NCBI RefSeq assembly: GCF_037039395.1
Contig: NZ_CP146241.1
Span: forward strand, 124,001-188,000
Source of the DNA: Agrobacterium vitis
GTDB lineage: Bacteria; Pseudomonadota; Alphaproteobacteria; Rhizobiales; Rhizobiaceae
Direction: 5' to 3'
DNA: 64,000 nt
Shown: positions 29,567-38,706 of the stretch, piece after piece
Layout: the number at the start of each line of letters is the position of its first letter
Position numbering within the stretch: position 1 is the first letter of the stretch
The notes under the pieces: model-generated
What the model was told of the DNA's origin: nothing
Database searches by the model: none
What the model saw: only the letters and a program-made list of their open reading frames with translations
Position numbers and translations under genes: made by a program

Positions 29567-30697
29567 ATGCGCAAACTTTCTATCAGTTCTCTCGCGGCAA
29601 TGCTCGCCATGGGGTCTTTTGTCATGATCGCCTTCGCTGCCCGAGGCCAGGACAGTGAACAAAAGACGGATCAGGCAGCCGCGCTGAGTGTTAGCCTGGT
29701 CAAGCCGGAGGTTTTGCTATGGCCTGTGATTATCCCTGCAAGTGGTCGCCTTGCCGCCTGGCATGAAGCGACAATCGCAGCAGAAACCAGCGGCATGAAG
29801 GTCACTGAGGTCAAAGCAGATGTTGGCTCATACGTGAAAAAAGGCGATTTGCTGGTGCAGTTTGCGCCCGAGTCAGCCCAAGCTGACCTGGAGCAACAAC
29901 AAGCGAATGTCGAAAAAGCGGAAGCGGATCTCGATCAAGCAATAGCGAATGGTGACCGGGCCCGGGGATTGACGAGTTCTGGCGCACTATCAAGCCAACA
30001 GATAACGGAATATCTGATTACGGAGCGGAAAGCGAAAGCCTCTCTCTTCTCGGCGCGGGCTGCGTTGGCGTCATCCCAACTCACCCTGGACAGGACCAGG
30101 GTGTATGCGGTGGACGACGGGGTCATATCCGAGCGCTCGGCGTCTCTTGGCGATGTGGTCACCGCCGGTGGTGAACTGTTCAAATTGATCCGGCAAAATC
30201 GCATCGAATGGAAGGCCGAGTTGCCGTATACTCGGCTGGCTGATGTCAAGGTCGGAACGAAAGCCGTCATCCCAACGCCGCGCGGCAACGTGCAGGGTGT
30301 GGTGAGGATGGTGGCGCCTTCGATGTCAACCGACAATGGTCGCGTGATCGTCTATGTGACATTGACCCCCACGAAAGGGATGGAGAGCCCCAAAATCGGC
30401 ATCCTCGCCAGCGGCTACTTTGAATTCAACAACACGGATGCACTTACAGTGCCTGCCACGGCTGTCATCCTCAAGGACGGCTTCTCCTATGTGTTCATTT
30501 TGAACTCGACAGACAAAAAAACGGTGATACGCAAGCGGGTAAAACTTGGACGGCGGCAGGACAATCGTGTTGAAATCATTTCGGGAATTGAGAAGAGCGA
30601 AGACATTGTAGCGTCGGGCGGCGTATTCCTGGCAGACGGCTCTGTTGTCCACGTTGTAGACAGCAATGATGCGGCAGCGAAGGAGGAATCCAAGTGA
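29567..30697 (+). CDS. RND efflux periplasmic adaptor subunit (HlyD/AcrA-like)
   Basis: About 376 residues. An N-terminal hydrophobic export segment (residues 8-27) precedes the biotinyl-lipoyl half-motif GRLAAWHEATIAAETSGMKVTEVKADVGSYVKKGDLLVQ. A helical hairpin follows (about residues 100-165), then the second lipoyl half and beta-barrel (GVISERSASLGDVVTAGGELFKLI, PGYF-like SGYFEF). It should link the inner-membrane pump to an outer-membrane channel. The start at 29567 is chosen to give the signal segment; upstream open frame lacks similarity. Its stop overlaps the pump's GTG start. No TolC-like gene is adjacent, so a channel encoded elsewhere is expected. Confidence 0.85.
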   Translation: MRKLSISSLAAMLAMGSFVMIAFAARGQDSEQKTDQAAALSVSLVKPEVLLWPVIIPASGRLAAWHEATIAAETSGMKVTEVKADVGSYVKKGDLLVQFAPESAQADLEQQQANVEKAEADLDQAIANGDRARGLTSSGALSSQQITEYLITERKAKASLFSARAALASSQLTLDRTRVYAVDDGVISERSASLGDVVTAGGELFKLIRQNRIEWKAELPYTRLADVKVGTKAVIPTPRGNVQGVVRMVAPSMSTDNGRVIVYVTLTPTKGMESPKIGILASGYFEFNNTDALTVPATAVILKDGFSYVFILNSTDKKTVIRKRVKLGRRQDNRVEIISGIEKSEDIVASGGVFLADGSVVHVVDSNDAAAKEESK

Positions 30698-33600
30698 ATT
30701 TCTCCTCTTGGTCTATTCGCAATCCTGTCCCGCCGTTGCTGCTTTTTGCATTGTTGACGGCCTGCGGCCTTTGGGCGTTCAACCGTCTCGACATTCAAAA
30801 CTTCCCGGATATGGATCTTCCAACCATCAATATCAGCGCAACGCTGGACGGTGCGGCGGCCGCTCAACTTGAAACGGAAGTGGCCCGCAAGATTGAGGAC
30901 AAACTGACCGGCCTGAGCAAGCTGGATTCGGTGACCACGACGATCACGGACGGCTCCGTGAGCATTTCTGTCGCATTTGAGGTTGGGAAAGATACGCAAG
31001 CCGCATTGGACGAGGTGAAAAGCGCGGTCGATCAGGCGAAAAGCGACCTGCCGCAAGATATGGATGATCCAACCGTCTCAAAGCAATCGCTGAACTCTTC
31101 TCCGCTGATCACCTTCGTGGTGCATTCCGACAAGCTGGACGATGCAGAACTGTCGTGGTTCATCGATAACGACATGTCAAAAGCGCTGATGGCTGTCAAA
31201 GGCGTGGGTGAGGTTGGCCGTTTGGGCGGCATCGATCGGGAGATCAGGGTAGAGCTCAACTCTAACATGCTCGACAGCCTGGGATTGACCGCAAATGACA
31301 TCAATACCCAGCTTGAGGCCGTGCAAACCTATCTGTCTGGCGGAAAAGGACGAATTGGTGGTGAAAGCCAGTCTGTGCGAACCCTGGCAGCGGCAGAAAA
31401 TGCCGATCAACTGCGCGCAATGCCAGTCCCCCTGCCAAAGGGCAGTTGGGTCAGGCTGGACGAACTCGGCACAGTGACCGATTCCCAAAGCGACTTGACC
31501 TCGCTTGCTTATCTCAATGGCAAACCCGTCATTGCCGCCCAAATCAAACGGTCCAAGGGCTATTCAGATATCGCCGTCACCGACGATGTCCGCATAGCGA
31601 TGAAGGCATTTGCCGCCGCCAATCCGCAGGTGACAATCGAGGAAGCCTACAACACCATTGTTCCGACCGAGCAAAATTATGAATCGTCAATGGACATGAT
31701 CTACGAGGGTGCGGTCATCGCGGTCCTGGTGGTCTGGATGTTCCTGCGCGATTGGCGTGCAACACTTCTGGCGGCGGTCGCCTTGCCGCTGTCGATCATA
31801 CCCACATTCCTCGCGATGTATTTTTGTGGCTACACGCTGAACACCATCACGCTTCTGGCGCTGTCCCTGGTCGTTGGTATTCTTGTCGATGACGCGATTG
31901 TCGAAATCGAGAATATCGAGCGACACCTTAGAATGGGAAAAAGCCCCTTCGATGCGGCGATGGAAGCGGCCAACGAAATCGGCTTGGCGGTTATTGCCAC
32001 AACCTTCACATTGGTCGCCGTGTTTTTGCCCACCGCCTTCATGGGCGGGGTGGTCGGCATCATTTTCAAGCAATTCGGCGTCACGGCCTCCGTGGCTGTT
32101 CTTGCTTCTCTTTTGGTTGCACGATTGGTCACGCCGATGATGGCGGCTTACATATTGAAGCCAGGCAGTACAGAAGAAAAAGAGGACGGTCGTTTGATGC
32201 GGTCCTATATCTGGCTCGTAAAAGGGGCGCTCCGGCGTCGCTGGATACCGGTGCTGGGAACAGTCGGATTTTTGGCATTCACGCTTCTGCTTCTGAGCCA
32301 TTTGTCGACTGGCTTTTTTCCGGCATCTGACGATGCCCAAACCAAGGTTACCATCACGACACCGACAGGATCGACGATTGAGACAACGGACGAAGCGTCT
32401 CGAAAGGCATCCGAAATCATCTCCAAGGTTAATCATGTTACCTCGGTGTTTCAGGCAACAGGGACAGCTTCCACCGGAGGCGGTGCGAACAGTACAACAA
32501 CGTCCAGCACCAACAGCGCCACGATTGTTGTCAACCTGACGCCGATTGGCGAGCGCGATGTCAAGCAGTCACAGATCGAAGCGGATTTACGGAAAGCATT
32601 GGAAAAAGTGCCCGGTCTCCGCCTCGAAACAGGCACTGGCGGCAATGGCACGCAGCTCACTCTGACGTTGTCCGGGGATGACTCCGAAGTTCTGGAAAAG
32701 GCAGCCGCCAGCCTCGAGACGGGTCTGCGCACATTGTCAGGCATTGGCAACGTGACATCCTCTGCGGCCATGCAGTCACCAGAGATCATCATCAAACCGG
32801 ATTTGGCGAAAGCCGCGTCCTTGGGTGTGACGTCCAAGGCGATTGCGCAGGCTATTCGGGTGGCGACGGCAGGAGCCTATGATACTTCACTGCCCAAGCT
32901 TAATCTCCCAGAACGGCAGATCAAGATCCGGGTCATGCTGGACACAACAAACCGTCAGTCACTGGACGCAATATCTCTTATCCCGGTTGAGGGCAGTGCT
33001 GGCAATGTTGCCTTAGGGGCAATCGCTGATATTTCAATTGGGTCGAGCCCAAGCGAAATCAATCGGCTCGACCGATCACGCAATGTCACCCTGACCATTG
33101 AACTGAATGGCAGGAGCCTATCGGCCGTCACGGCTGAGGCCGCTCAGTTGCCGGGCTATAAAAACCTGCCACAAGGGGTAAAATTTGTCGAACAGGGCGA
33201 ATTGAAGCGTCAGACAGAGTTGTTCGATAGTTTCGCTACGGCGATAGCGATTGGCATCTTTTGCATCTACGCCGTTCTTGTCCTTCTCTTCCATGATTTC
33301 CTGCAACCAGTCACCATCCTGATGGCAATTCCGCTGGCACTTGGCGGGGCAATGCTGCCGCTTGTGCTGACCGGCACCAGCTTCTCGATGCCTGCGGTCA
33401 TTGGTCTGCTCCTTTTGATCGGAATCGTCTCCAAAAACTCCATTCTGCTTGTGGAATATGCGATTGAAGCACGTCGGGGAGGCATGTCTCGTTATGACGC
33501 CCTTGTCGATGCGTGTCACAAACGCGCGCGTCCAATCATTATGACCACAATCGCCATGGCTGGCGGCATGGCACCAGCAGCACTCAGCCTCGTCGCTGGT

Positions 33601-33750
33601 GACTCGAGCTTCCGTCAACCCATGGGCATCGTCGTGATTGGCGGATTGTTGACCTCAACCTTCTTGAGCCTCCTGGTCATCCCGGTGGTGTTCACATTTT
33701 TAGATGATCTTCTGATCTGGCTTAAAGCGAGGCTCCGACTGGGCTCCTAA
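30694..33750 (+). CDS. RND family efflux pump permease (AcrB/MdtB-like)
   Basis: A 1018-residue inner-membrane antiporter. It opens NFSSWSIRNPVPPLLLFALL, has two large periplasmic loops and about 12 membrane helices. TM4 contains the proton-relay acidic pair (GILVDDAIVEIENIERH). The second half has the matching LLLIGIVSKNSILLVEYAIEARRGG and the RARPIIMTTIAMAGGMAPAA block. These features fit the HAE-1 drug-efflux branch rather than heavy-metal pumps. GTG start, 4-base overlap with the adaptor. Substrates cannot be predicted. Confidence 0.88.
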   Translation: MNFSSWSIRNPVPPLLLFALLTACGLWAFNRLDIQNFPDMDLPTINISATLDGAAAAQLETEVARKIEDKLTGLSKLDSVTTTITDGSVSISVAFEVGKDTQAALDEVKSAVDQAKSDLPQDMDDPTVSKQSLNSSPLITFVVHSDKLDDAELSWFIDNDMSKALMAVKGVGEVGRLGGIDREIRVELNSNMLDSLGLTANDINTQLEAVQTYLSGGKGRIGGESQSVRTLAAAENADQLRAMPVPLPKGSWVRLDELGTVTDSQSDLTSLAYLNGKPVIAAQIKRSKGYSDIAVTDDVRIAMKAFAAANPQVTIEEAYNTIVPTEQNYESSMDMIYEGAVIAVLVVWMFLRDWRATLLAAVALPLSIIPTFLAMYFCGYTLNTITLLALSLVVGILVDDAIVEIENIERHLRMGKSPFDAAMEAANEIGLAVIATTFTLVAVFLPTAFMGGVVGIIFKQFGVTASVAVLASLLVARLVTPMMAAYILKPGSTEEKEDGRLMRSYIWLVKGALRRRWIPVLGTVGFLAFTLLLLSHLSTGFFPASDDAQTKVTITTPTGSTIETTDEASRKASEIISKVNHVTSVFQATGTASTGGGANSTTTSSTNSATIVVNLTPIGERDVKQSQIEADLRKALEKVPGLRLETGTGGNGTQLTLTLSGDDSEVLEKAAASLETGLRTLSGIGNVTSSAAMQSPEIIIKPDLAKAASLGVTSKAIAQAIRVATAGAYDTSLPKLNLPERQIKIRVMLDTTNRQSLDAISLIPVEGSAGNVALGAIADISIGSSPSEINRLDRSRNVTLTIELNGRSLSAVTAEAAQLPGYKNLPQGVKFVEQGELKRQTELFDSFATAIAIGIFCIYAVLVLLFHDFLQPVTILMAIPLALGGAMLPLVLTGTSFSMPAVIGLLLLIGIVSKNSILLVEYAIEARRGGMSRYDALVDACHKRARPIIMTTIAMAGGMAPAALSLVAGDSSFRQPMGIVVIGGLLTSTFLSLLVIPVVFTFLDDLLIWLKARLRLGS

Positions 33751-33847
33751 ACTTGCCGCATCTGGGCCGGAAAGTGGGAACAGACGTTCCGCTGCACCCA
33801 TGTCAAAGGGACGCAGACATTTGATTCCGCTAAACTCGATGTTGAGC

Positions 33848-34012
33848 GCCAATATTCCAGCTACAGGAATATTGGCAACTGCCTTTAATACCAAGTCTCT
33901 GACATGCTCACGCATCCTCGACTTGAAGAAATTGAAAATATCACAAATGCATCAGATGCTTGAGATATTTTCAAAAGGAATACGAAGAGTCATTTTTAAT
34001 GAATCTTCGTAT
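33848..34012. repeat. Cluster of three hairpins in an AT-rich spacer
   Basis: Three separate inverted repeats lie within 165 bases after the pump gene. (1) GCCAATATTCC / GGAATATTGGC, 11-bp perfect, 7-base loop (33848-33876). (2) GAAAATATC / GATATTTTC, 9-bp perfect, enclosing GCATC-A-GATGC (33934-33972). (3) 15-bp arms with one mismatch around TTT (33980-34012). The base composition differs from the flanking genes. It could be a structured RNA or the remains of a mobile repeat. Confidence 0.6.
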
Positions 34013-34098
34013 AAGATGCGAACAACGCTTGATAGTCTTTCAAATACCGTGCGAAGCTTGACTTCAAGAACACCGCCGAGCCAAACGGTGACGTTGGA

Positions 34099-34263
34099 GT
34101 GAACCCGTCCAAGCGCCGCCGCTTCGTGATCCAAATACATGACGCTACCCGGCTTCATTGCGACCTGCGGCTAGAACTGGACGGCGTCTTAAAGCCCTGG
34201 GTGGTGGGACCAAGGGCCGCTGCTCGATTCCCAAGGAGCAGTATGGTTGTGATACGGCGCTGT
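34099..34263 (+). pseudogene. ligD: Remnant of DNA ligase D 3'-phosphoesterase domain
   Basis: The translation [30 protein letters not shown] matches the signature start of the LigD phosphoesterase domain (typically [28 protein letters not shown]). After a deletion and frame change, IPKEQYGCDTAL* matches the later IPxGQYGxGTV motif of the same domain. The rest of the ~800-residue enzyme is absent. This is a dead fragment at the left edge of the insertion-sequence region. Confidence 0.75.
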
Positions 34264-34487
34264 AGATCTTTGTTTTTGCCCATTTCCGGTTGGCAAAACC
34301 GGCGCCCAAATGCCAATTTCGTTGAGGCAGTTAAATCTAATAAATTCTAATTTTTCTATTTAACGCCGTCATTATCATGAGATATTGACATACACTTTTA
34401 TTCAATATTTGGTCGCATTATATCTCTTCTGTCGTGAATACATGATTGGCACGAATAGATCGCCAAATCATCTCCCTTTGTGTAATT

Positions 34488-35797
34488 GGACACCTCTAAA
34501 AACCTCCCCATTTTCCGCGTTTCATGATTCAATCCGGCCAGTGTGATTTTCTGGGAGCGGATGATGCGTGGGCAACCGGGCTTTTGGGATTTGGATGATC
34601 GTTACGAACGGCTGAGTGCCGTCGGCGATCCGCTGGAGAAGCTCAACAGCATCATTCCATGGGCGATATTTGAAAAACCTTTAGCGAAGGCGCTGAAGCG
34701 GTCCGACGGATCGAAGGGTGGACGTCCACCATTTCCGTCGGTTCTGATGTTTAAAATCCTGGTGCTGCAAGCGCTTTATAATCTCTCCGACGACCAAGCA
34801 GAGTTTGTTATCCAGGACCGGCTGTCGTTTATGCGTTTCCTTGGCCTTTCCCTTTCGCAGAAGGTGCCGGATGCCAAGACGATCTGGCTGTTCCGAGAGA
34901 GTTTGGTGCGTGCAGGTGCCATTGATAATCTGTTTGCCCGTTTCGACAAGCATCTCTCACGTTCCGGATATCTGGCCAAAGGCGGGCAGATCGTTGACGC
35001 CACGATCATCCAGGCTCCCAAGCAACATAACAGCCAGGACGAGAAAGACGCGATCAAGGCCGGCGAAATCCCTGAGGACTGGAAGGATAAACCCGCCAGG
35101 CTGGCCCAGAAGGACCGCGACGCGCGATGGACAGTGAAGTATTCCAAGGCGAAACGGCCAACGGAGACGCCGACGTCGACGACGACTGGCCAGCACGATA
35201 TTGCCATTCCAATGTTTGGTTACAAAAACCATGCAGGCATCGACCGAGCCCATGGCTTTATCCGGGGATGGACGGTGACGAGTGCGAGCGCCCATGACGG
35301 AGCCCAGCTTCGAAACGTAGTGACCAAAGACAATACCGCGTCGACGGTCTGGGCCGATACGGCCTATCGCTCCAAGACCAACGAGGAATGGTTGCAGGAC
35401 AATGGCCTAAAGTCCGACATCCATCAGAAGAAGCCAAAGGGCAAACCCATGCCGGAGGCGATGTCGCGCGCCAACGGCCGTCGTTCGAAGGTCCGCTCCG
35501 CCATCGAACATGTCTTTGCGCGGCAGAAGGACAAGATGAAGCTCTTCGTGCGCACCATCGGAATCAGCCGAGCGAGGGTGAAGATCGGCATGGCCAATAT
35601 CACCTACAACATGCTTCGCTATGTCTGGCTGACTGGAAAACCACGGACCGCATAACGCGCAGCTGGCCGGAAGGCCGAAATGCATGCCGCAGATGCGGCA
35701 ATCATCACAAAAAATGGGCGATCATCCGCGCGAGTTCATCGCGGAAATACATCCACGGCACCATCTTGCCAACTGCGACCGGTAAATCGAGGTGTCC
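34488..35797 (+). mobile_element. IS5-family insertion sequence, copy 1 (1310 bp)
   Basis: The element runs from GGACACCTC to GAGGTGTCC (perfect terminal inverted match for 9 bases) and is flanked on both sides by AATT, interpreted as a 4-bp target duplication. It is identical in length and, as far as I can compare, in sequence to the copy at 40281-41590. It carries one transposase gene. It interrupts the EamA exporter remnant: with one AATT retained, the frame across the junction reads CVIFTPILDYG. Confidence 0.9.
34564..35655 (+). CDS. IS5-family DDE transposase (copy 1)
   Basis: About 363 residues. The N-terminal GQPGFWDLDDRYERLSAVGDPLEKL is typical of one IS5 subgroup. The DDE catalytic residues lie in GGQIVDATIIQAPKQ, WADTAYRSKTNEEWL and RSAIEHVFARQKDKM. 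GGGAG lies 7 bases before the ATG at 34564; an in-frame GTG seven codons upstream is possible but lacks a ribosome-binding site. The gene is intact and duplicated at 40357, so the element may be active. Confidence 0.88.
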   Translation: MRGQPGFWDLDDRYERLSAVGDPLEKLNSIIPWAIFEKPLAKALKRSDGSKGGRPPFPSVLMFKILVLQALYNLSDDQAEFVIQDRLSFMRFLGLSLSQKVPDAKTIWLFRESLVRAGAIDNLFARFDKHLSRSGYLAKGGQIVDATIIQAPKQHNSQDEKDAIKAGEIPEDWKDKPARLAQKDRDARWTVKYSKAKRPTETPTSTTTGQHDIAIPMFGYKNHAGIDRAHGFIRGWTVTSASAHDGAQLRNVVTKDNTASTVWADTAYRSKTNEEWLQDNGLKSDIHQKKPKGKPMPEAMSRANGRRSKVRSAIEHVFARQKDKMKLFVRTIGISRARVKIGMANITYNMLRYVWLTGKPRTA

Positions 35798-35798
35798 A

Positions 35799-36368
35799 AT
35801 TTTTACACCAATTCTGGACTACGGATTGTCACGGAAACTACCGCCGCCTGCCGTTATTGCGAGTGCTATCGTTTGCTGCGTTGGCGTCGGTATCTTGACC
35901 GGCGGTATAAACGCCTTCGGTGCAGGTGACTTGCTCGTTTTGGGTGCAGCAGTATTGCGGGCTATTATGGTTGTCTCGACAAAGCGGCTTATGGTCGGTC
36001 GCCAGATTTCCTCTGCGGCGCTCACTGCAATCCAGGGTTTTTCGGTCACAACACTGACCTTGGTTGTCGTGATCGCTCAATTTGGTGTCAGCAGCATTGC
36101 GGTTGATGCCGATCCCCAATTTTGGTTTGCAGTCGCATTCCTTTCGCTCTTTTGCACCATCGCCGCATTCTACATACAGAATGCGGCGGTGAGGAGAACA
36201 ACGCCAACGCGTGTTGGATTTCTGATGGGAACTGAGCCCTTTTTCGGCTTCCTTCTCGCACATCTTTTGCTCGCCGAACCGATCAGCGCGACAAGCGTAT
36301 CGGGTGCCGCCCTCATCCTCGCAGGGACCTTTGCCGGAATTCTCTCCGAAAACAGGAAAAGATCATGA
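35799..36368 (+). pseudogene. EamA/DMT-family exporter, 5'-truncated and IS-interrupted
   Basis: About 189 codons of the C-terminal half of a drug/metabolite transporter survive: five or six membrane segments with FGAGDLLVLGAAVLRAIMVVSTKRLM, then [30 protein letters not shown] and [15 protein letters not shown] complete EamA protein has about 300 residues and 10 helices. The IS copy sits at its 5' edge; left of the IS only about a dozen compatible codons (LARIDRQIISLCV) precede an in-frame TGA, so the N-terminus is lost. Its stop overlaps the start of the ArgG-like pseudogene (ATGA), showing the two once formed an operon. Confidence 0.75.
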
Positions 36369-37072
36369 ATTTCGTTCCACAATCGATAAAGATATCTGCC
36401 AATCGTGTTTCAAATTTTGAAGATCTTCTCGCTTTACCAGACAGAAGCGCCCCGGTCGTTACCATGTTCAGCGGCGGCCTTGACAGCACGTACCTTCTCT
36501 ACAAATTGCAAAGCCTGGGTTTTAAAGATGTTCAGGTGGTTGCGGTCAATGTCGGAGAGACCATTGACGGACCGTTGCTTGAGTGGAGATGAAAATCTAT
36601 GGCGCAGGGAATTTGAGTCTGGTCCTTTGGACGATCCCGAGAGTTTTTCCTGGACCAGAAAAGCTGCTGACCGAGGGAGGGAAGATCTCAATCTTGGCTT
36701 TTTGGATGGGAATCTTGTCTCCATTGATAATGAAAATATGACGCTCATTAAGGCGATGTCTATCTTGAATCAAAAAGTCGGCACATTCGGTCATGGCCGG
36801 TTCGTCGGCCTCGAGCATATTTCGTCCGGCGAGATGTTCTTGAGGTTCGTGAAGCGCCTGCAGCAGCCATCATCATGGACGCTTTGCGCCACTTGGAAAA
36901 AGCGTCTCTCAGCACCGGTTCGATCATCCTGAAGCAAGGTCTCGAACAAGCTTGGGTCCAAGAGGCCGTATCCGGCGTTACTCACAATCCGAAACATATC
37001 CGGGACAGGGTACTCTTGGAATACCAGGCTGCAGGTGCGACAACACCGGCTATAAATTTCGACTTTGCTTAA
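36365..37072 (+). pseudogene. Argininosuccinate-synthase-like enzyme, internally deleted and frameshifted
   Basis: The first 70 codons contain the PP-loop [18 protein letters not shown] of the ArgG/ATP-pyrophosphatase superfamily. A stop at 36590 and a frame change then lead straight to [23 protein letters not shown] (ArgG-like DxNLWGR) and [24 protein letters not shown] further frameshift near 36835 leads to [20 protein letters not shown] and a C-terminal ...TPAINFDFA. ArgG enzymes have about 400-445 residues; about 120 or more middle residues are missing. The divergence from housekeeping ArgG suggests a paralogue ligating another amino acid (inference). Confidence 0.75.
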
Positions 37073-37116
37073 CAACGACAACAGGAATCTATCATTCTGA
37101 AGTAAGTCTCATCTAA

Positions 37117-38049
37117 GAGGCTGCCTCAAAAAGAGGTGGGTGATTTCAACAGGTTATGATTCCTTCGGATTTGCGAAGATTCGATGGAGTACACGATGGC
37201 CTGGACTGAAATCACCCGTCGGCACTATGCCCGGCGCACGGCACGCTACGCAAGTGACATGACGGATCGGGAATGGGTTTTGGTTGAGCCTTTTCTGCCG
37301 ATACCCCGCCGCTTGGGCCGTCCCCGCACCACTGATTTGCGCGAGGTCGTCAACGCTCTGCTTTACATCGCCACGACCGGTTGCCAGTGGCGCATGCTGC
37401 CAAAGGACTTTCCGCCCTGTTCAACCGTCCAGCGTTATTTCTATGAATGGCGTGCACTGGGACTTTGGACACGTATCAACCATCATCTGGTGATGGAGGC
37501 TCGCGAGTTGGAGGGCCGAGAGGCAAGCCCGACGGCTGGCGTGATCGATAGCCAGAGCGTGAAAACCACGGAAAGTGGCGGCATACGAGGCTACGATGCG
37601 GGCAAGAAGGTCAAAGGGCGCAAGCGCCATATCATCGTCGATACGCTCGGCCTGATGGTCGGCCTCATGGTGCACAGCGCCGACATCCAGGATCGCGACG
37701 GTGCTCCCGATCTCCTGAAATCCATTCGCCACAGGTGGCCATGGTTGCTGCATGTCTTCGCCGATGGTGGTTATGCAGGCGACAAGCTGAAGCGGCGACT
37801 GAAGAAGATCGGGCGCTGGACGGTCGAGATCATCAAGCGCTCGGACAAAGCGAAAGGCTTTGACGTGCTGCCACGACGCTGGGTCGTCGAGCGGACCTTC
37901 GCCTGGCTTGGCAGATGCCGAAGACTGGCAAAAGACGTAGAAAAGTCCATCGCCTCCTCACAGGCATGGATCATGATCGCCCACATTCGCCTGATCACTC
38001 GGCGCCTTGCAAGGTATCGATATCATTGAAGGCTTTTCGAGTCCGACTC
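37117..38049 (+). mobile_element. IS427-group (IS5 family) insertion sequence, 933 bp
   Basis: Imperfect terminal inverted repeats (left GAGGCTGCCTCAAAAAG, right end GGCTTTTCGAGTCCGACTC) bound a single transposase gene. TAA lies immediately outside each end (37114-37116 and 38050-38052), the 3-bp TNA target duplication typical of this group. It inserted between the ArgG-like and dioxygenase pseudogenes. Confidence 0.85.
37196..38029 (+). CDS. IS5-family (IS427 group) transposase
   Basis: About 277 residues. N-terminal DUF4096-type DNA-binding region (MTDREWVLVEPFLP...GRPRTTDLREVVNALLYIATTGCQWRMLPKDFPP). The DDE core has VIDSQSVKTTESGG (Asp), HVFADGGYAGDKL (Asp) and RRWVVERTFAWLGRCRRLAKDVE (Glu). 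GGAG lies 6 bases before the ATG at 37196; the ATG four codons earlier contains that site. A single frame with no frameshift, unlike many members that use two overlapping frames, so it may be active. Confidence 0.87.
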   Translation: MAWTEITRRHYARRTARYASDMTDREWVLVEPFLPIPRRLGRPRTTDLREVVNALLYIATTGCQWRMLPKDFPPCSTVQRYFYEWRALGLWTRINHHLVMEARELEGREASPTAGVIDSQSVKTTESGGIRGYDAGKKVKGRKRHIIVDTLGLMVGLMVHSADIQDRDGAPDLLKSIRHRWPWLLHVFADGGYAGDKLKRRLKKIGRWTVEIIKRSDKAKGFDVLPRRWVVERTFAWLGRCRRLAKDVEKSIASSQAWIMIAHIRLITRRLARYRYH

Positions 38050-38131
38050 TAAGGCTAATTATAAAATAAGCAGGAAGGCGTTGACCATCTCCTGAAAAAC
38101 GGATTTCTTCCCAAGAAGCGACATACATAAT

Positions 38132-38364
38132 CAGCCTTTTACATTGAAATAGATGCCGATTTTTATGATTTTGCCGGTCGCTGGAACCGCTTATAGTTGG
38201 ATGAGTATATGCGTGACGGTAGAACTTACCGTTATCGCCGATATAGCACTTTCGAATATAGCTCCAAGGACGAAAAATTCCGCCTCTTGCCTCATGCCTC
38301 TTATGAGCAATCCAAACGGGGTAACCACTTGAATGGCGGCTTCAAGCGTCATTTTGAGCCATTA
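38132..38364 (+). pseudogene. 2-oxoglutarate/Fe(II) dioxygenase (PF10014-like) fragment
   Basis: The translation AFYIEIDADFYDFAGRWNRL*LDEYMRDGRTYRYRRYSTFEY, followed by LLPHASYEQSKRGNHLNGGFKRHFEPLE, matches the N-terminal third of the PF10014 family (amino-acid hydroxylases such as isoleucine dioxygenase), which has a YRxRxYSxF strand and a later (F/Y)xQSxxxNxLxGG...RxFEPL block. An in-frame TAG at about 38194 and the loss of everything after FEPLE mark it as dead. The iron-binding HxD...H region is not visible. It is collinear with the EamA and ArgG-like remnants. Confidence 0.65.
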
Positions 38365-38706
38365 GAAACTGCGCGAAAAAGAGTTGCGTGAAATAATCCA
38401 GTTGCGCTTCTGTTTGTTTGCTTATGACGAACGGAGACCCCAATGGGCTGGACTGATATCACCCGCCGACAATATCACCGACGCGCAATGCGGTATCCAA
38501 GCGATCTGAGGGACCGGGAATGGGAGCTAATTTCGCCCTGCCTGCCTTGAGCGAAGCGATTGGGCAAGCCGCGCAGCACCGATCTTCGCGAGGCCGTGAA
38601 AGTCCCTCGCTTCAGCCGAGGCCTGGATCACTATCGCCCACATCCCCGTCCTGACACCACGCTTGGCAAAATACGGATATCGTTTAAGGCTTTTAGAGTC
38701 AGGCTC
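38365..38706 (+). mobile_element. Internally deleted IS427-group remnant
   Basis: The transposase start is recognisable (ATG at 38443: MGWTDITRRQYHRRAMRYPSDLRDREWELISP), broken by a TGA and then joined after GKPRSTDLREAV to the C-terminal end in another frame (ASAEAWITIAHIPVLTPRLAKYGY). About 600 bases of coding sequence are missing. The right terminal repeat GGCTTTTAGAGTCAGGCTC (38688-38706) is clear; the left end is assigned tentatively at GAAACTGCGCGAAAAAG. It may have ended the dioxygenase gene at FEPLE. Confidence 0.7.

Noticed and set aside
29271..29567. 98-codon frame upstream of the efflux adaptor
   Set aside because: It has a TTG start without ribosome-binding site, overlaps the adaptor start, and shows no recognisable family.
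33800..34102. 100-codon frame across the hairpin cluster
   Set aside because: Its composition follows the AT-rich inverted repeats and it has no motif; it is better explained as non-coding spacer.
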